64,000 nt of DNA from Phoronis australis. Its lineage: Eukaryota > Phoronida > Phoronidae. The translations under genes were made by a program, and so were the position numbers. This document shows, in pieces, positions 35,652-46,252 of this stretch; positions within the stretch are counted from its first letter, which is position 1, and each line of letters opens with the position of its first letter. The notes below the pieces were generated by a model. It did not search any database. It was not told where the DNA came from and was given only the letters and a program-made list of their open reading frames with translations. Where the stretch lies: positions 96,836-160,835 of the forward strand of contig NMRA01000352.1 of assembly GCA_002633005.1 (NCBI GenBank), read 5' to 3'.

Positions 35652-36641
35652 TTAGAAATGGTGTCCAGCATGGATGCAATTAACACCTCCAGTATTTGAT
35701 AAAAAATAATTTACATCAGGTCTTCCAGATGGCAAAAAATGATTTCTTGACGATCGAATATGATGCGTGTGCATTCTTATTTCGTCTAATTCAGTTCTCA
35801 GCAAATCCATACAAGAAAATCTACAACAGTCTATGTGTAGGGTATTCGACATGTCAATTACTACCGCATTAGCCAGCTCCTTGAAATGATCAATCCATGT
35901 TGTCATCCCTCTAGAACCGAACTTGCTCCACCAAGATTCAATTCGCTGGTTGTTAGTGGAGCATCCATATAAAAACAAAGTCTGAAGTCTAGCGCGGGAG
36001 TCATTGTTGGCACTGCGCAAGAAGGACTGCATCCGCTCAATGTGCACGTTTTCAGTACCATGATCTGACCTCACCACATTGGGCAAGCCACTGAGTTGTA
36101 TAATTGCATTTAAAATATACTGACAAACTGCGGATTGATCATTGTTTGTTGAGGTTACCTCTAACCATGAAATCCTGCGAGAAAACCCGGCAATTCCACT
36201 GTGAATACAGAAACCGAAGGGTTTCAGTTTTTCCCATCCGTTCACGTGCCAGAGATCATTTGGACCTCTGGCACAATACTGCCTTCTTTGAAGATGTCTT
36301 TGACTTCTTATTTCAACACCTGGGTCTAGGTGCTTTAGAATGACTCGCACACTGTCGCGATCACTGATGACTTGGTGTACCTTCTGTAACTTGTGCATTA
36401 CCCGATAACCAAGGTGCTTGCCGCTGCCACGTAGCTCATTTTCAGTAATGCTGATGACCCCTTGAACGGGGTCTTTGTGGTAGCACCTCCGCCTTGGCCC
36501 ATGTCTCCTTCTAACACGTTTCAACTGAACAAGGCTAAGGCAGTAATTGTGGTAAACACGCAAAAAGTCAATTATCACCTTGTATGTGAACCCCAGATGA
36601 ATGTAATACATAATCACACTCTCCGTTAAAGTCCACGCCAA
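35652..36641 (-). pseudogene. Integrase-core (rve-like) transposase with Asp-to-Asn first catalytic residue
   Basis: A 329-codon open frame. N-terminal HTH region (YIHLGFTYKVIIDFL; LVQLKRVRRRHG; RGSGKHLGYRVMHKL), then an RNase-H-like core: PNDLWHVNGWEKLKPFGFCI, FSRRISWLEV, LPNVVRSDHGTENVHIERM, YGCSTNNQRIESWW. It belongs to a widespread animal transposon-derived integrase family whose core reads WHVD..., R.D.GTEN and NQRIE. Here the first Asp is Asn (WHVN), while the second Asp and the Glu are kept, so strand transfer should be abolished. The C-terminus continues in another frame at 35492-35686. No TIRs were identified. Either a recently dead transposase or a domesticated non-catalytic protein; the frameshift favours the first. 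Confidence 0.78.
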
Positions 36642-36780
36642 CTCTAAAAGTTAGATAAGGCACCGACATTGAAATTTAATCTGAACTTTGTTGAGTAAAA
36701 TGGCTGGCACAATTGACCTTCACCTCAAAAAATTCATCCAGTCACTAGAAAGATGAAAACAGGTGTCCGGATGAATAACA

Positions 36781-37029
36781 TTTCCACCCAGGCGGAAATA
36801 AATTCAACCTATGATGAAATAATTTCCATCCAGGTAAAAATAATTCCACCCAGGTGAAAATAATTTCCACACAGGAGAAAACTATTTCCACACGGGTGAA
36901 AATAATTTCCATCTAGGTTGAAAGAATTTCCACCGGGGTGAAAATAATTTCCATCTAGGTTGAAGCAGTTTCCACCTGGGTGAAAATAGTTTCCACCTAG
37001 GTTGAATTATTTCCTCCTAGGTGAAAAAG
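36781..37029. repeat. 21-bp minisatellite, ~12 units
   Basis: Units approximate TTTCCACCYAGGTGAAAATAA with many substitutions but an almost constant 21-bp period. Each unit is an imperfect dyad (TTTCCACC/GGTGAAA), so single strands could form serial hairpins. It lies 5' of the integrase-core gene. Confidence 0.85.
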
Positions 37030-38802
37030 GAAAAATAAAATAAACTAGAGTAGTGATGATACTTTTGGGCCACCGTATAACAGTCAGTTTTTATTCAATT
37101 GAAAACTGTTTTGATAAGACTATTTTCCAAATGATAAACAGTGGGGGACGCTCCTGCAGTTGATGTGGTTATTACCATATACATGACATGAGATGAATGT
37201 TTCTTTGGTGATGGCAAGTCAACAAATATGTATTTTTCAACACAAAGTTGCTCGTAGTTAGGCGTTATCAAGTCATTGCAAAACGTTTCTCTGTGAAAAG
37301 CAGTGTCTTTTGGGACCTGGAAAATGTATAATTCTTGTTACTGAGATCTTTTGGTAGTTCTTCTTGTGTTATAGTTTTGATATAATATACATTGTGGTCG
37401 AAACGGGAGTTTGATAAAAGACAACTATGGAAAATGTAGTCAGGGATTCTACATGAAAATAAGATATAAGTAGCAACAACATGATGTATTTCTTTAGCAT
37501 AGCCAGATATGACATCATCTTAAAATCAGAAAGTTCAGACTAGAGCAAACCAAGTTGACTTTGTACTGACTGAAGTAATCGCTTAAAAGCACATTCAGCA
37601 AATTTTAAAAACGATTTATCTTGGCTTGTGTTTTTGGAGTATGTGTCAATACTGCATGCTTTGAACTTTCACAAGTTTGACATGTTTAAACTGTCCAGAC
37701 TGAGTGAATTTCAGTAATTGGTCACTGAGGCTAACTTCATTTTAATTTAACTTGAAGTTTGTTTTGATTTGACTATAGGACTTTAATTATACTTGGTTAC
37801 AATGTAAGATGACACGTGATTCTCCGCTATGTAGTTGATGATGAGAGAACATTTATCTCAGTTGGTTTTTGCTTTCCTTTCTTGTAATAGGTTCTGCAGA
37901 AAGTGGAGGATATTAGATTGCTCACCCTGTACTCTGGGAAAGCAACAACTTCCTGCATGTGTATCGATGCTTCACATCCTCGTTTTTTCGACCCAGTGAC
38001 TCACTTGGCCTGTACATTCTGTCCGTATGCGTGATCAGTCTGTAACACCAATAGAATGAGCTCTAGGTTTAATGATGAGAAAACTTTACAAACAATCCTG
38101 ACACTGTTTACAAACCTTATGAAATCTGTGGCACTTTCAGTTGTCACAAAACACTCTTCATTAGAGTACTACTGTGTCATCACCTTCTTCACTTATGATG
38201 TATGGCAAAGTGTCACAAAGACTTGCATGATCTTGATTTGTTGTGTTCACTGAATGTTGCTCAGATGTTTTGGGATTCCATGTCCTGTTTTTGCTTTCGC
38301 CTGTTGGAGCCTTGATGACACTTAAATACTTTTGAACCCACTATAAAGAATGACACTCCATCTAACTGGTTTTCCGGTGCCCATCATCTTCAAATCTGAC
38401 TGTATGGTTACTGTGGTTGTCTGAAAAAAAAGAACACACACTCAGATTGGTAACAGTTAAGTTGTTTACAGTAGTGGTAAATTTTCTGTTTTGCATTGGG
38501 TTATGATTAACTGTGAGTCAAATTAGAAGAAAATATTGTACACCATACAAATTCCATGTGTGTAACACCTTTGGGTTCTAACAGCAGGTGTAGTTTAACT
38601 TGGAAACAGAGATTTTAACGGTCTGGGACTGGGGCACTTTTGCAAAACTGTGTGGCTGCCGTCATGGGGCTACTAGCAATCAACACAAGTCAGTAAATTA
38701 ACTACGCATCAGCCCAAAAATGTGCATGTAAGAAAGCCCACTGTAAGAAAACAGTGTGCAGTTTTCGGTACATACAAAACAAAATCAAGAATATATATAG
38801 GT
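37030..38802. other. Non-coding stretch, mostly segment A of the A/B duplication
   Basis: From 37430 it is collinear with 41010-42090. The duplicated open frame at 38056-38253 accumulates differences without coding bias. At ~37890-38035 a short plus-strand coding-like stretch follows a TTGTAATAG acceptor-like site, but no homologue is recognised. Confidence 0.35.
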
Positions 38803-39115
38803 AAATAAAACCACAAGAATGGATCAACTGAAATTTTCGGATATAATAACGTCCTTCGTCAACAGAAACAGAAATAAAATAAAATCAAACAGTACATAAC
38901 AACTGACATTTAAGATGTGGCGTAATGAATATGGTACATTGTTGCGGAAATAATTAAATGATATAATTTAAGAAGTTTTTATGTTTAATCCATGAGGTTC
39001 TAGTGTATTGAGCTTGTCTATCCAACTTACCGTCACCGAGTTCACATGGGCCAAATTTCCAAGTGCTTTTGACAGCCGTGTAGCTGGTTGATGTCTCTAC
39101 TTCAAATTCTTTTCC
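38803..39115 (-). mobile_element. Penelope-like (GIY-YIG/RT) element 3' end, copy 1
   Basis: On the minus strand a frame ends SWIDKLNTLEPHGLNIKTS then stop, like the C-terminal end of GIY-YIG endonuclease domains in Penelope-like retroelements. It is followed by a ~180-bp 3' tail with TTGACGAAGGACGTTATTAT and ending TTGTGGTTTTATTTACC. The same tail occurs at 42088-42410 and 63815-64000. The upstream part (FEVETSTSYTAVKSTWKFG in another frame) is unassigned. Confidence 0.5.
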
Positions 39116-39856
39116 TAGTGTAGCGGTGGTGTTGTATGCAGCGTTGTGTTTTATGTGTGTGTGGTGGATGACCACCGGTGTCGACCTCAGTGATGGATAG
39201 ATGCTCACTCGTTTTGAAGTTTGGATATTTAAAAAGCAGGAGTAAAAGGAGATTCGAATTGATTAAAAATTCATTCTAATTTATTGATGTCGAAAATTAC
39301 AAACAATAGTTATGAGAAAGAATTTATCAGAGATTATGAAGCAACCCTAAAACTTTTAGACAAAACTATAGTAGACTTACAAGATGTCACTCATGTTTTT
39401 AAGAGTCGGACTGGAGCGGGTTTCAAACCCCAGACAGCCCGCCAAAACTGCTTGTGCGCGGCTTTTTGTAACTAAACGAATGCACGTGAGGGTGAGTCCA
39501 TGACATGAGTGACGTAATGAAACACCCCTATTAGAAGAGTCAATTAATAAAATGGCACGAAACTGTAACTCTATAATTCACAAAGGGAGGGCGCGCCCGT
39601 CGCACTCCCCCAACCTCAGATATAATGTAAATTATTTAACGTAGATCAAAATTATACAGTAGTGACAGTGAGCGACAACTTCAACTCGTGATAACAAGAT
39701 ATTCAAGATATTTTAAATGACATCAATAACTCTAGTAATTCACATACACAAAGACCTGACCGGTAGGATCATAATAAAATAGAAATAAAATATCTGCATA
39801 GAAAATCACAACAATTAACTCGGAAACGATTAACAACAACAATACCAACGTAAAAC
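39116..39856. other. Flank of the Gypsy remnant, no gene seen
   Basis: It contains a tract at ~39408-39440 (GCGGGTTTCAAACCCC) with tRNA-like symmetry and a GC-rich AGGGCGCGCCCGTC island at ~39585-39600. A 3' LTR of the element at 39857-40805 may be here, but I could not find its partner. Confidence 0.35.
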
Positions 39857-40459
39857 TTAAACACCAGTAAATGCAACTAGAGTTCTCTCCCATTCCAACA
39901 ATCGGCCTACGTCCCCACCAAACTTCTCTAACTCCACATCTTTAAATGGTGCCCTCTCTCGATAGAGCTCACCCATCCTAGTCCGCCGCTTTGCTTCCCA
40001 CACCCTCCGCCAATGGTTCTTGTTGGCTACCTCTTCTTTCCGATAGGGTATTGCAGAGTGCTGCGCCTTCCTCTGGTGGCGACGGGTCTGGTTGGCCCTA
40101 GGAGACCTGAAACCGCATGAGCAAGTGTACAAAATAGTAGTGCGGCAGCATGTCACCTCGTGGTGGATAAGCTGCGAAACCTGTGTGAATTCTTTACTAC
40201 ACTCTCTGCATCCGTATTGCCTCAAACTCTTCTCTATGATCTCCTCGTACTCTCCAGCCTCTGGATGCAATTCTCTGCAATGACTCATGTAAACTGAATC
40301 AAGGGGACATAAATCGAGGCGGTTTCTTAATAACTTGACCTCTCCGGGATAGATAGACATTCCTGCCCACACTTGGGGGCTCAGTGGGAATGCAGCTATC
40401 CAGATTGTTCTCGGTTTCACCACCACATTGGTTATCGGTTTCCTCACTGGGAGGATCAT
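39857..40459 (-). CDS. Zinc-finger ORF downstream of the Gypsy integrase remnant
   Basis: A 200-codon frame overlapping the pol frame end by ~160 bp. Its first ~55 codons are antiparallel-free overlap with the pol tail and probably not used. The rest encodes YGCRECSKEFTQVSQLIHHE and then TCSCGFRSPRANQTRRHQRK, two C2H2-type fingers (CxxC...H; CxC...HxxxxH-like), followed by a basic and acidic C-terminal tail (RRVWEAKRRTRMGELYRERA; EKFGGDVGRLLEWERT). Position and strand suggest an extra ORF at the 3' end of the same Gypsy element, possibly nucleic-acid binding. The start is uncertain. It could also be a captured host fragment. Confidence 0.5.
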   Translation of the reverse strand: MILPVRKPITNVVVKPRTIWIAAFPLSPQVWAGMSIYPGEVKLLRNRLDLCPLDSVYMSHCRELHPEAGEYEEIIEKSLRQYGCRECSKEFTQVSQLIHHEVTCCRTTILYTCSCGFRSPRANQTRRHQRKAQHSAIPYRKEEVANKNHWRRVWEAKRRTRMGELYRERAPFKDVELEKFGGDVGRLLEWERTLVAFTGV

Positions 40460-40805
40460 TTGAGTCTAAATTTAAATTGCTAAAATGATTATTTGGTTGT
40501 CGCCAGTGTCGGACATCTGAGTTAAAACAGGGCTTAAGGTGGTCTACGTGAACCGTAATCAAGGGTCCGGATCTCTCAGCTTGAATTTTATACAAAAATT
40601 CAGTTATCTTTTTAATAACGAGATAGGGCCCTCTCCAACCCAACCCTAATTTCTGATTAGCAGTGGGTGGATACCAACGAAAGACCAAATCACCCTCTTT
40701 AAACGCTCTGAGTTTAAGTTTAGAATCATAATATGACTTTTGCCTGGACGCACTTGCTTTTATTTTCTCACGAGCAAACTCATGTGTAAACATCAATGTG
40801 AACAT
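40299..40805 (-). pseudogene. Gypsy pol remnant: integrase C-terminal (GPY-type) region
   Basis: The frame contains AREKIKASASRQKSYYDSKL, FKEGDLVFRWYPP, KLGLGWRGPYLVIKK and LITVHVDHLKPCF, then an acidic tail ending RRGQVIKKPPRFMSP. This is the region after the catalytic core of Ty3/Gypsy integrases (GPY/F module, HVDHLKP signature). The catalytic core, RT and gag are absent, cut off at the border with duplicated segment B at ~40798. It is followed in a different frame by a zinc-finger ORF. Confidence 0.8.
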
Positions 40806-42087
40806 GCTATGCTATATTTAAGTTGATGTTAGCAATTAACCATGCTTCTGTTTTTTCTTATTTCTGGTTAAGAATACAATATATCATACTCAGTGTTTGG
40901 GTGAAAATTTGCATTAGCTTATTCCTTGTATTTCATCTTTTCATCCAGTGAAAGTTTTTCCATTCTTTACCCCACTGCTTGAACCTACCAGTCCCAACTT
41001 GATGACTTTGGAAAATGTAGTCAGGGATTCTACATGAAAATCAGGTATGAGTAGCCACATGATGTATTCAGATATGACATCATCTTAAAATCAGAAAGTT
41101 CAGACTGGAGCAAACTAAGTTTGTACTGACTGAAGTAATCGCTTAAAAGCACATTCAGCAAATTTTTAAAAACGATTTATCCTTGCTTGTGTTTTTGGAG
41201 TATGTGTCAATACTGCATGCTATGAACTTTCACAAGTTTGACATGTTTAAATTGTCCAGACTGAGTGAATTTCAGTAATTGGTCATTGAGGCTTACTTCA
41301 TTTTAATGTATGCGTGATAAGTCTGTAATACCAATAGGATGAGCTCTAGGTTTAATGATGATAAAACATTACAAACAATACTGACACAGTTTACAAACCT
41401 TATGAAAACTGCGGCACTTTCAGTTGTCCCAAAACACTCTTCATTAGAGTACTACTGTGTCATCACCTTCTTCACTTATGATGTATGGCAAAGTGTCACA
41501 AAGACTTGCATGATCTTGATTTGTTTTGTTCACTGAATGTTGCTCAGATGTTTCGGGATTCCATGTCCTGTTTTTGCTTTCGCCTGTTGGAGCCTTGATG
41601 ACACTCCAATACTTTTGAACCCACTATAAAGAATGACACTCCATCTAACTGGTTTTCCGGTGCCCATCATCTTCAAATCTGACTGTATGGTTACTGACAG
41701 TGGTTGTCTGAAAGAAAGGAACACACACTCAGATTGGTAACAGTTTAGTTGTTTACAGTAGTGGTAAATTTTCTGTTTTGCATTGGGTTATGATTAACTG
41801 TGAGGCAAACTAGAAGAAAATATCGTACACCATACAAATTCCATGTGTGTAACATCTTTGGGTTCTGACAGCAGGTGTAGTTTAACTTGGAAACGGGGAG
41901 ATTTTAACGGTGTGCGACTGGGGCACTTTTGCAAAACTGTGTGTCTGCCGTCATGGGGCTACTAGCAATCAACACAAGTCAGTACATTAACTACTCATCA
42001 GCCCAAAAATGTGTATGTAAGAAAGCCCACTGTAACAAAACAGTGTGCAGTTTACGTTACATACAAAACAAAATCAAAAATATATAT

Positions 42088-42410
42088 AGGTAAATAAAAC
42101 AACAAGACTGGATCAACTGAAATTTTCGGATATAATAACGTCCTTCGTCAACAGAAACAGAAATAAAGTAAAATCAAACATTATATGACAATTGACATTT
42201 AAGATGTGGCGTAATGAATATGATACATTGTTGCCGAAAAAATTAAGTGATATAATTTAAGAAGTTGTTATGTTTAATCCATGAGGTTCTAGTGTATTGA
42301 GCTTGTGTATCCAACTTACCGTCACCGAGTTCACATGGGCCAATTTCCAAGTGCTCTTGACAGCCGTGTAGCTGGTTGATGTCTCTACTTCAAAGTCTTT
42401 TACTAGATTT
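42088..42410 (-). mobile_element. Penelope-like element 3' end, copy 2
   Basis: Same tail as 38803-39115 as part of the A/B duplication; the end peptide is WIHKLNTLEPHGLNI. One deleted T relative to copy 1 shifts the frame upstream. Farther upstream (42411-42510) it carries KEWVKYFKNYWGDFHGFVEN, which is absent from copy 1. Confidence 0.5.
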
Positions 42411-43777
42411 AATGCTGCTTGGTAATTTTCTACAAAGCCATGAAAATCACCCCAGTAGTTTTTGAAATATTTTACCCACTCTTTCTTAAGATTCATCATC
42501 ACATTCCATTGCACAAATAAATCTTAAAGTCCAGCTGATCGAATCTTGGAAACTGCTGGCTTTTGTCTTTCGTATCTTCTTGGTAAAAGAGTGTCTAGGA
42601 ATCCCACGCAGTCCAAAAATAGAATCATGATTTTCAGCCACAGATGTCATTGTTACATACCTGGATTGGCTCGTTGACATTGTTCCGCTCCCTATTTACA
42701 ATCATTTTTGACAGCTCCACCTAGTGGTAATCACTCTTATGTAAGAAAGCGACTATAATAATTGTGATCGTAAATCAAATAGGTACTTAAAAATCAGCAC
42801 AAGCACGAACACACATGGATGTACGTTGTAAGATGATTTAAATGCTACTAATATAACAATTGTAACAAATATACTTACAACAATGACGCAACACCCGCAC
42901 CCTGTGCGTCTGCCATGTTGTCTTGTCCGGCACTATTCAGTCTCGAATGGCCTTTGACAGAGTTTCTGCACGTTTACAAGGTGGCCATTACACCTTTGTC
43001 TGATTCAGAAGCCACGTAAAAGGTATGAGTTGTACTCATTTGTCTCTACAAACTCTACAATACTGCTGGGTTGCCACGTTTCTGAAACAAGTAAAGGAAG
43101 ATTACTATCAAAATAAATTCACGTGACACATAAAATTGACTTTAAAATGTTTGGTCTTTTGATACCATAACCTATAAAACAGTCGAAAGACAGTAATGTC
43201 TGACATTGCTCCAAGCTTGAAATAAAACCAACTGAGATGAAGTACATCTTTTTGAAACCAAGGAAATCCCGTTTTTTATCCTCTCAGCAATGCCATGTCA
43301 GGTTATTTTGACTCCACATAACTGTTTTACAAACACCAATTTAACATGGGCAGAGATGTTGCTGGTTTTAACCATGTAAATGCAGTAACCCAATGAACTA
43401 TATTTGGTGATGTGACCACCTTGCTATCACACCATCAGCTTGTATTCACCCACTCTTTTAAAAATATTTATTAATGACTTTATAGTTTATGGCGAAAAAT
43501 ATGTGCTTAAATCAACTACTAATTACCAGTACATTTCACATTTACTGAATTATTAAGTGGAAATATAATTTGAACTTCTTTGTATGGTAGCAAAACATTT
43601 TTAGCACTGATGTCCTACTTCACTGTCAATTAACACATTCTGACTTTGTGCCAACTCGAACACAGTTATTGGGTGATTTTATGCCGATGAAGAAAGAATC
43701 TAGCTTGGCTTTGTGGAACTGGGTGAATGGATGTGACAAGTTCACAGTTGTTCTTCAAACAATTCCACACTGTTTTG
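42411..43777. other. No recognised gene
   Basis: At 42680 a minus-strand ATG opens MSTSQSR before a GTATGT donor, a possible first exon, but it has no supported continuation. The rest is AT-rich without motifs. Confidence 0.3.
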
Positions 43778-44870
43778 TCATTGCAGGGCAATATTCAACT
43801 TTTCTTTCAATCTAAGAGCAGCTTGCTGCAATTCATCGCTTGGTGTCCAAATGAGCTTTTTAAGTTTGTTTAGATAATTTTCAAATGGAAATGCTGAAAA
43901 ATTGTCCAATTTTCCATGTGTTCTAACATCTGGTAAATGAACCATTGCATGTATGTTGGATGTCACACAGTGATTTTCATACAGTCGAGCAAAACCTTCA
44001 ACAAAATGTACAAGCAGTTGGTGTGAATATTCTATGCTTTGATTATTCGCAGTTGAGAGGGCTAACAAATGTATAGCCACAGAAAGTAATTAACAAAATT
44101 TGAGTACAGCTCCCTGTCTGCCTGGTTTTAAAGCAACAATTCCGGTGTATGATAGAAATAGCTGATACTCAGTTGCTTTCCAATGTTCAAACTCAAAAAC
44201 TGACCTCCATTTGCTAGCAAATTCACGTAACGTCACAGAAATCTGTACTTTCATTCTTAGTCCAAAGTGCCAAGTAAGAGGACCTTTAATTCAAAGATGG
44301 AGTAATCTTATAACAAATCCAGGTAGTTTCATATAGTCTAGTGGAAATAAGGAAATGCCTCTAACCTGTCTTTAAGCATTTGGAAAAAGTCACGGTCAAA
44401 CAGTATTCTTTTTATGTAGTAGTCACTTTCACACTATATTGTGAAATCGCACCAAGGGCCCTGGTAAGACCCATCTGACCAATCTCTTGAATATAATATG
44501 TTTGGTTTCTCTTCAATTTGTAGTGACCATTACGTGGTAATTATTCCAAATAATTACGGTGTTGGAAATTTTTGAAAAGAGGACCATTGGCCTATGTTTG
44601 TCGGAAGACAAACTATGTTTGTCGGAAGACAAACATTTTATGATGCTTCTAGCAAAAATATTTATCATGGTTATTTTACGAAAACTGTTTTCTAAGTATG
44701 CAAAAAATTTCGAGAATCAATGCAATACGGTATGTTCAACTTGGTTAAATTATTTATTTCCAATTGTACATAGGACTGAAAATTAAATTCACTTGGTTTC
44801 ATTTCCACCCAATTCACTGAATACAGCCTACCAGTAATTATTTGCTTAAAGCAAAAATCAAAACAAATGA
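43778..44870 (-). pseudogene. CACTA-type (tnp2) transposase relic, left allele-like copy
   Basis: 43778-44080 encodes QLLVHFVEGFARLYENHCVT, SNIHAMVHLPDVRTHGKLDN and FSAFPFENYLNKLKKL, the conserved C-terminal block of metazoan tnp2-like transposases (HL..D.R..G.LD.FSAFPFEN). From ~44095 to ~44350 the HWKATEYQLFLSYTG region is readable in another frame, then ~500 bp present in the right copy is missing. Frameshifts and truncation make it inactive. Confidence 0.75.
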
Positions 44871-46252
44871 NAAACCTTCAACAAAATGTACAAACAGTTG
44901 GTGTGAATATTCTATGCTTTGATTATTTGCAATTGAGAGGGCTAACAAATGTATAGCCACAGAAAGTAATTAACAAAATTTGAGTACAGCTCCCTGTCTG
45001 CCTGGTGTTTTAAAGCAACAATTCCGGTGTATGATAGAAATAGCTGATACTCAGTTGCTTTCCAATGTTCAAACTCAAAAACTGACCTCCATTTGCTAGC
45101 AAATTCACGTAACGTCACAGAAATCTGTACTTTCATTCTTAGTCCAAAGCGCCAAGTAAGAGGACCTTTAATCCAAAGATGGAGTAATCTTATAACAAAT
45201 CCAGCTAGTTGCATATAGTCTAGTGAAAATAAGGAAACCATTCCAAGAGACAATTTCCGCATTGGATTCACTCCAGTTGTGATGCTCAGCATCTTCCATT
45301 TCATTGAAAGATAGGTCAGTCCTTTTTCTGGCATTGACGTTCATACATGTCATGCGATTCTCTTTCCTTTCCACATTCACAGTACACTTATCACACCCAG
45401 CTTTGCCTGCATGGGACTTCACATTTTTGACAAAAGCTTCCGCAGGGACATTACAAAGTTCGAAACTACTTTGAGGTACTGAACATCAAACGCAAATTCC
45501 TGATCTTGAATTTGAAACATTCCGTCAACTAATTCCTTCAAAAATTCCTCGGCACTCTGGTTTCTGCTTATGAAAAAGACCAATGACAAAGGATTCCTAA
45601 TGTATTTTGCTTAATGAATCTGAAGTGGGCCATATCATCAAACTTTACCGTAATCAGCATAGGCTGTTTAGAATTTTCATTTAAGAGAACACAATCCTTA
45701 GAGTTTTTACAGATATTCTTTAGATGATGATTAAAAAATGCCTCTAACCTGTCTTTAAGCATTTGGAAAAAGTCACGGTCAAACAGTATTCTTTTTATGT
45801 AGTAGTCACTTTCACACTATATTGTGAAATCGCACCAAGGGCCCTGGTAAGACCCATCTGACCAATCTCTTGAATATAATATGTTTGGTTTCTCTTCAAT
45901 TTGTAGTGACCATTACGTGGTAATTATTCCAAATAATTACGGTGTTGGAAATTTTTGAAAAGAGGACCATTGGCCTATGTTTGTCGGAAGACAAACTATG
46001 TTTGTCGGAAGACAAACATTTTATGATGCTTCTAGCAAAAATATTTATCATGGTTATTTTACGAAAACTGTTTTCTAAGTATGCAAAAAATTTCGAGAAT
46101 CAATGCAATACGGTATGTTCAACTTGGTTAAATTATTTATTTCCAATTGTACATAGGACTGAAAATTAAATTCACTTGGTTTCATTTCCACCCAATTCAC
46201 TGAATACAGCCTACCAGTAATTATTTGCTTAAAGCAAAAATCAAAACAAATG
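43992..46252. repeat. N-linked direct duplication, locus 3
   Basis: 43992-44870 and 44872-46252 are near-identical apart from a ~500-bp block (about 45237-45736) missing from the left copy. The left copy stops at CAAATGA before the N, where the right copy continues CAAATGAGTTAATG. Both contain the same 75-codon frame (44559-44786; 45942-46169), which includes a 23-bp tandem repeat and is not a gene. Confidence 0.75.
44872..45762 (-). pseudogene. CACTA-type (tnp2) transposase relic, right allele-like copy
   Basis: In transcript order: LKDRLEAFFNHHLKNICKN, RNQSAEEFLKELVDGM, AEAFVKNVKSHAGKAGCDKC, then after a frameshift LGMVSLFSLDYMQLAG, LLHLWIKGPLTWRFG and HWKATEYQLFLSYTGIVAL. This is the canonical tnp2 order (zinc-binding HAG..GC..C, then LDYMH, then the KATE.R.FLLYTGP block). 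At least two frameshifts. The C-terminal FSAFPFEN block occurs only on the other side of the N at 44871, as expected if the two copies are alleles of one locus. Confidence 0.75.

Larger units (their letters stand above)
33225..42410 (+). repeat. Segmental duplication pair A/B
   Basis: Segment A is 33225-33830 plus 37430-39115; segment B is 40798-42410. B lacks the inverted-end element (33324-33663) and the 3.6-kb block 33831-37429, and is otherwise collinear (GTGAACATGCTATGCTATAT start; ...CTTCAAAKTCTTTT end). The two short open frames at 38056-38253 and 41339-41536 are a matching, non-conserved pair inside it. Direct copies ~3.6 kb apart without an N, so probably genomic. Confidence 0.7.

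Noticed and set aside
36781-37029. CRISPR-like array
   Set aside because: Repeats are contiguous 21-bp units without spacers, in an animal genome; a minisatellite.
44559-44786. 75-codon frame repeated identically at 45942-46169
   Set aside because: Its identity comes from the N-linked duplication. The peptide contains a 23-bp tandem repeat and no domain.
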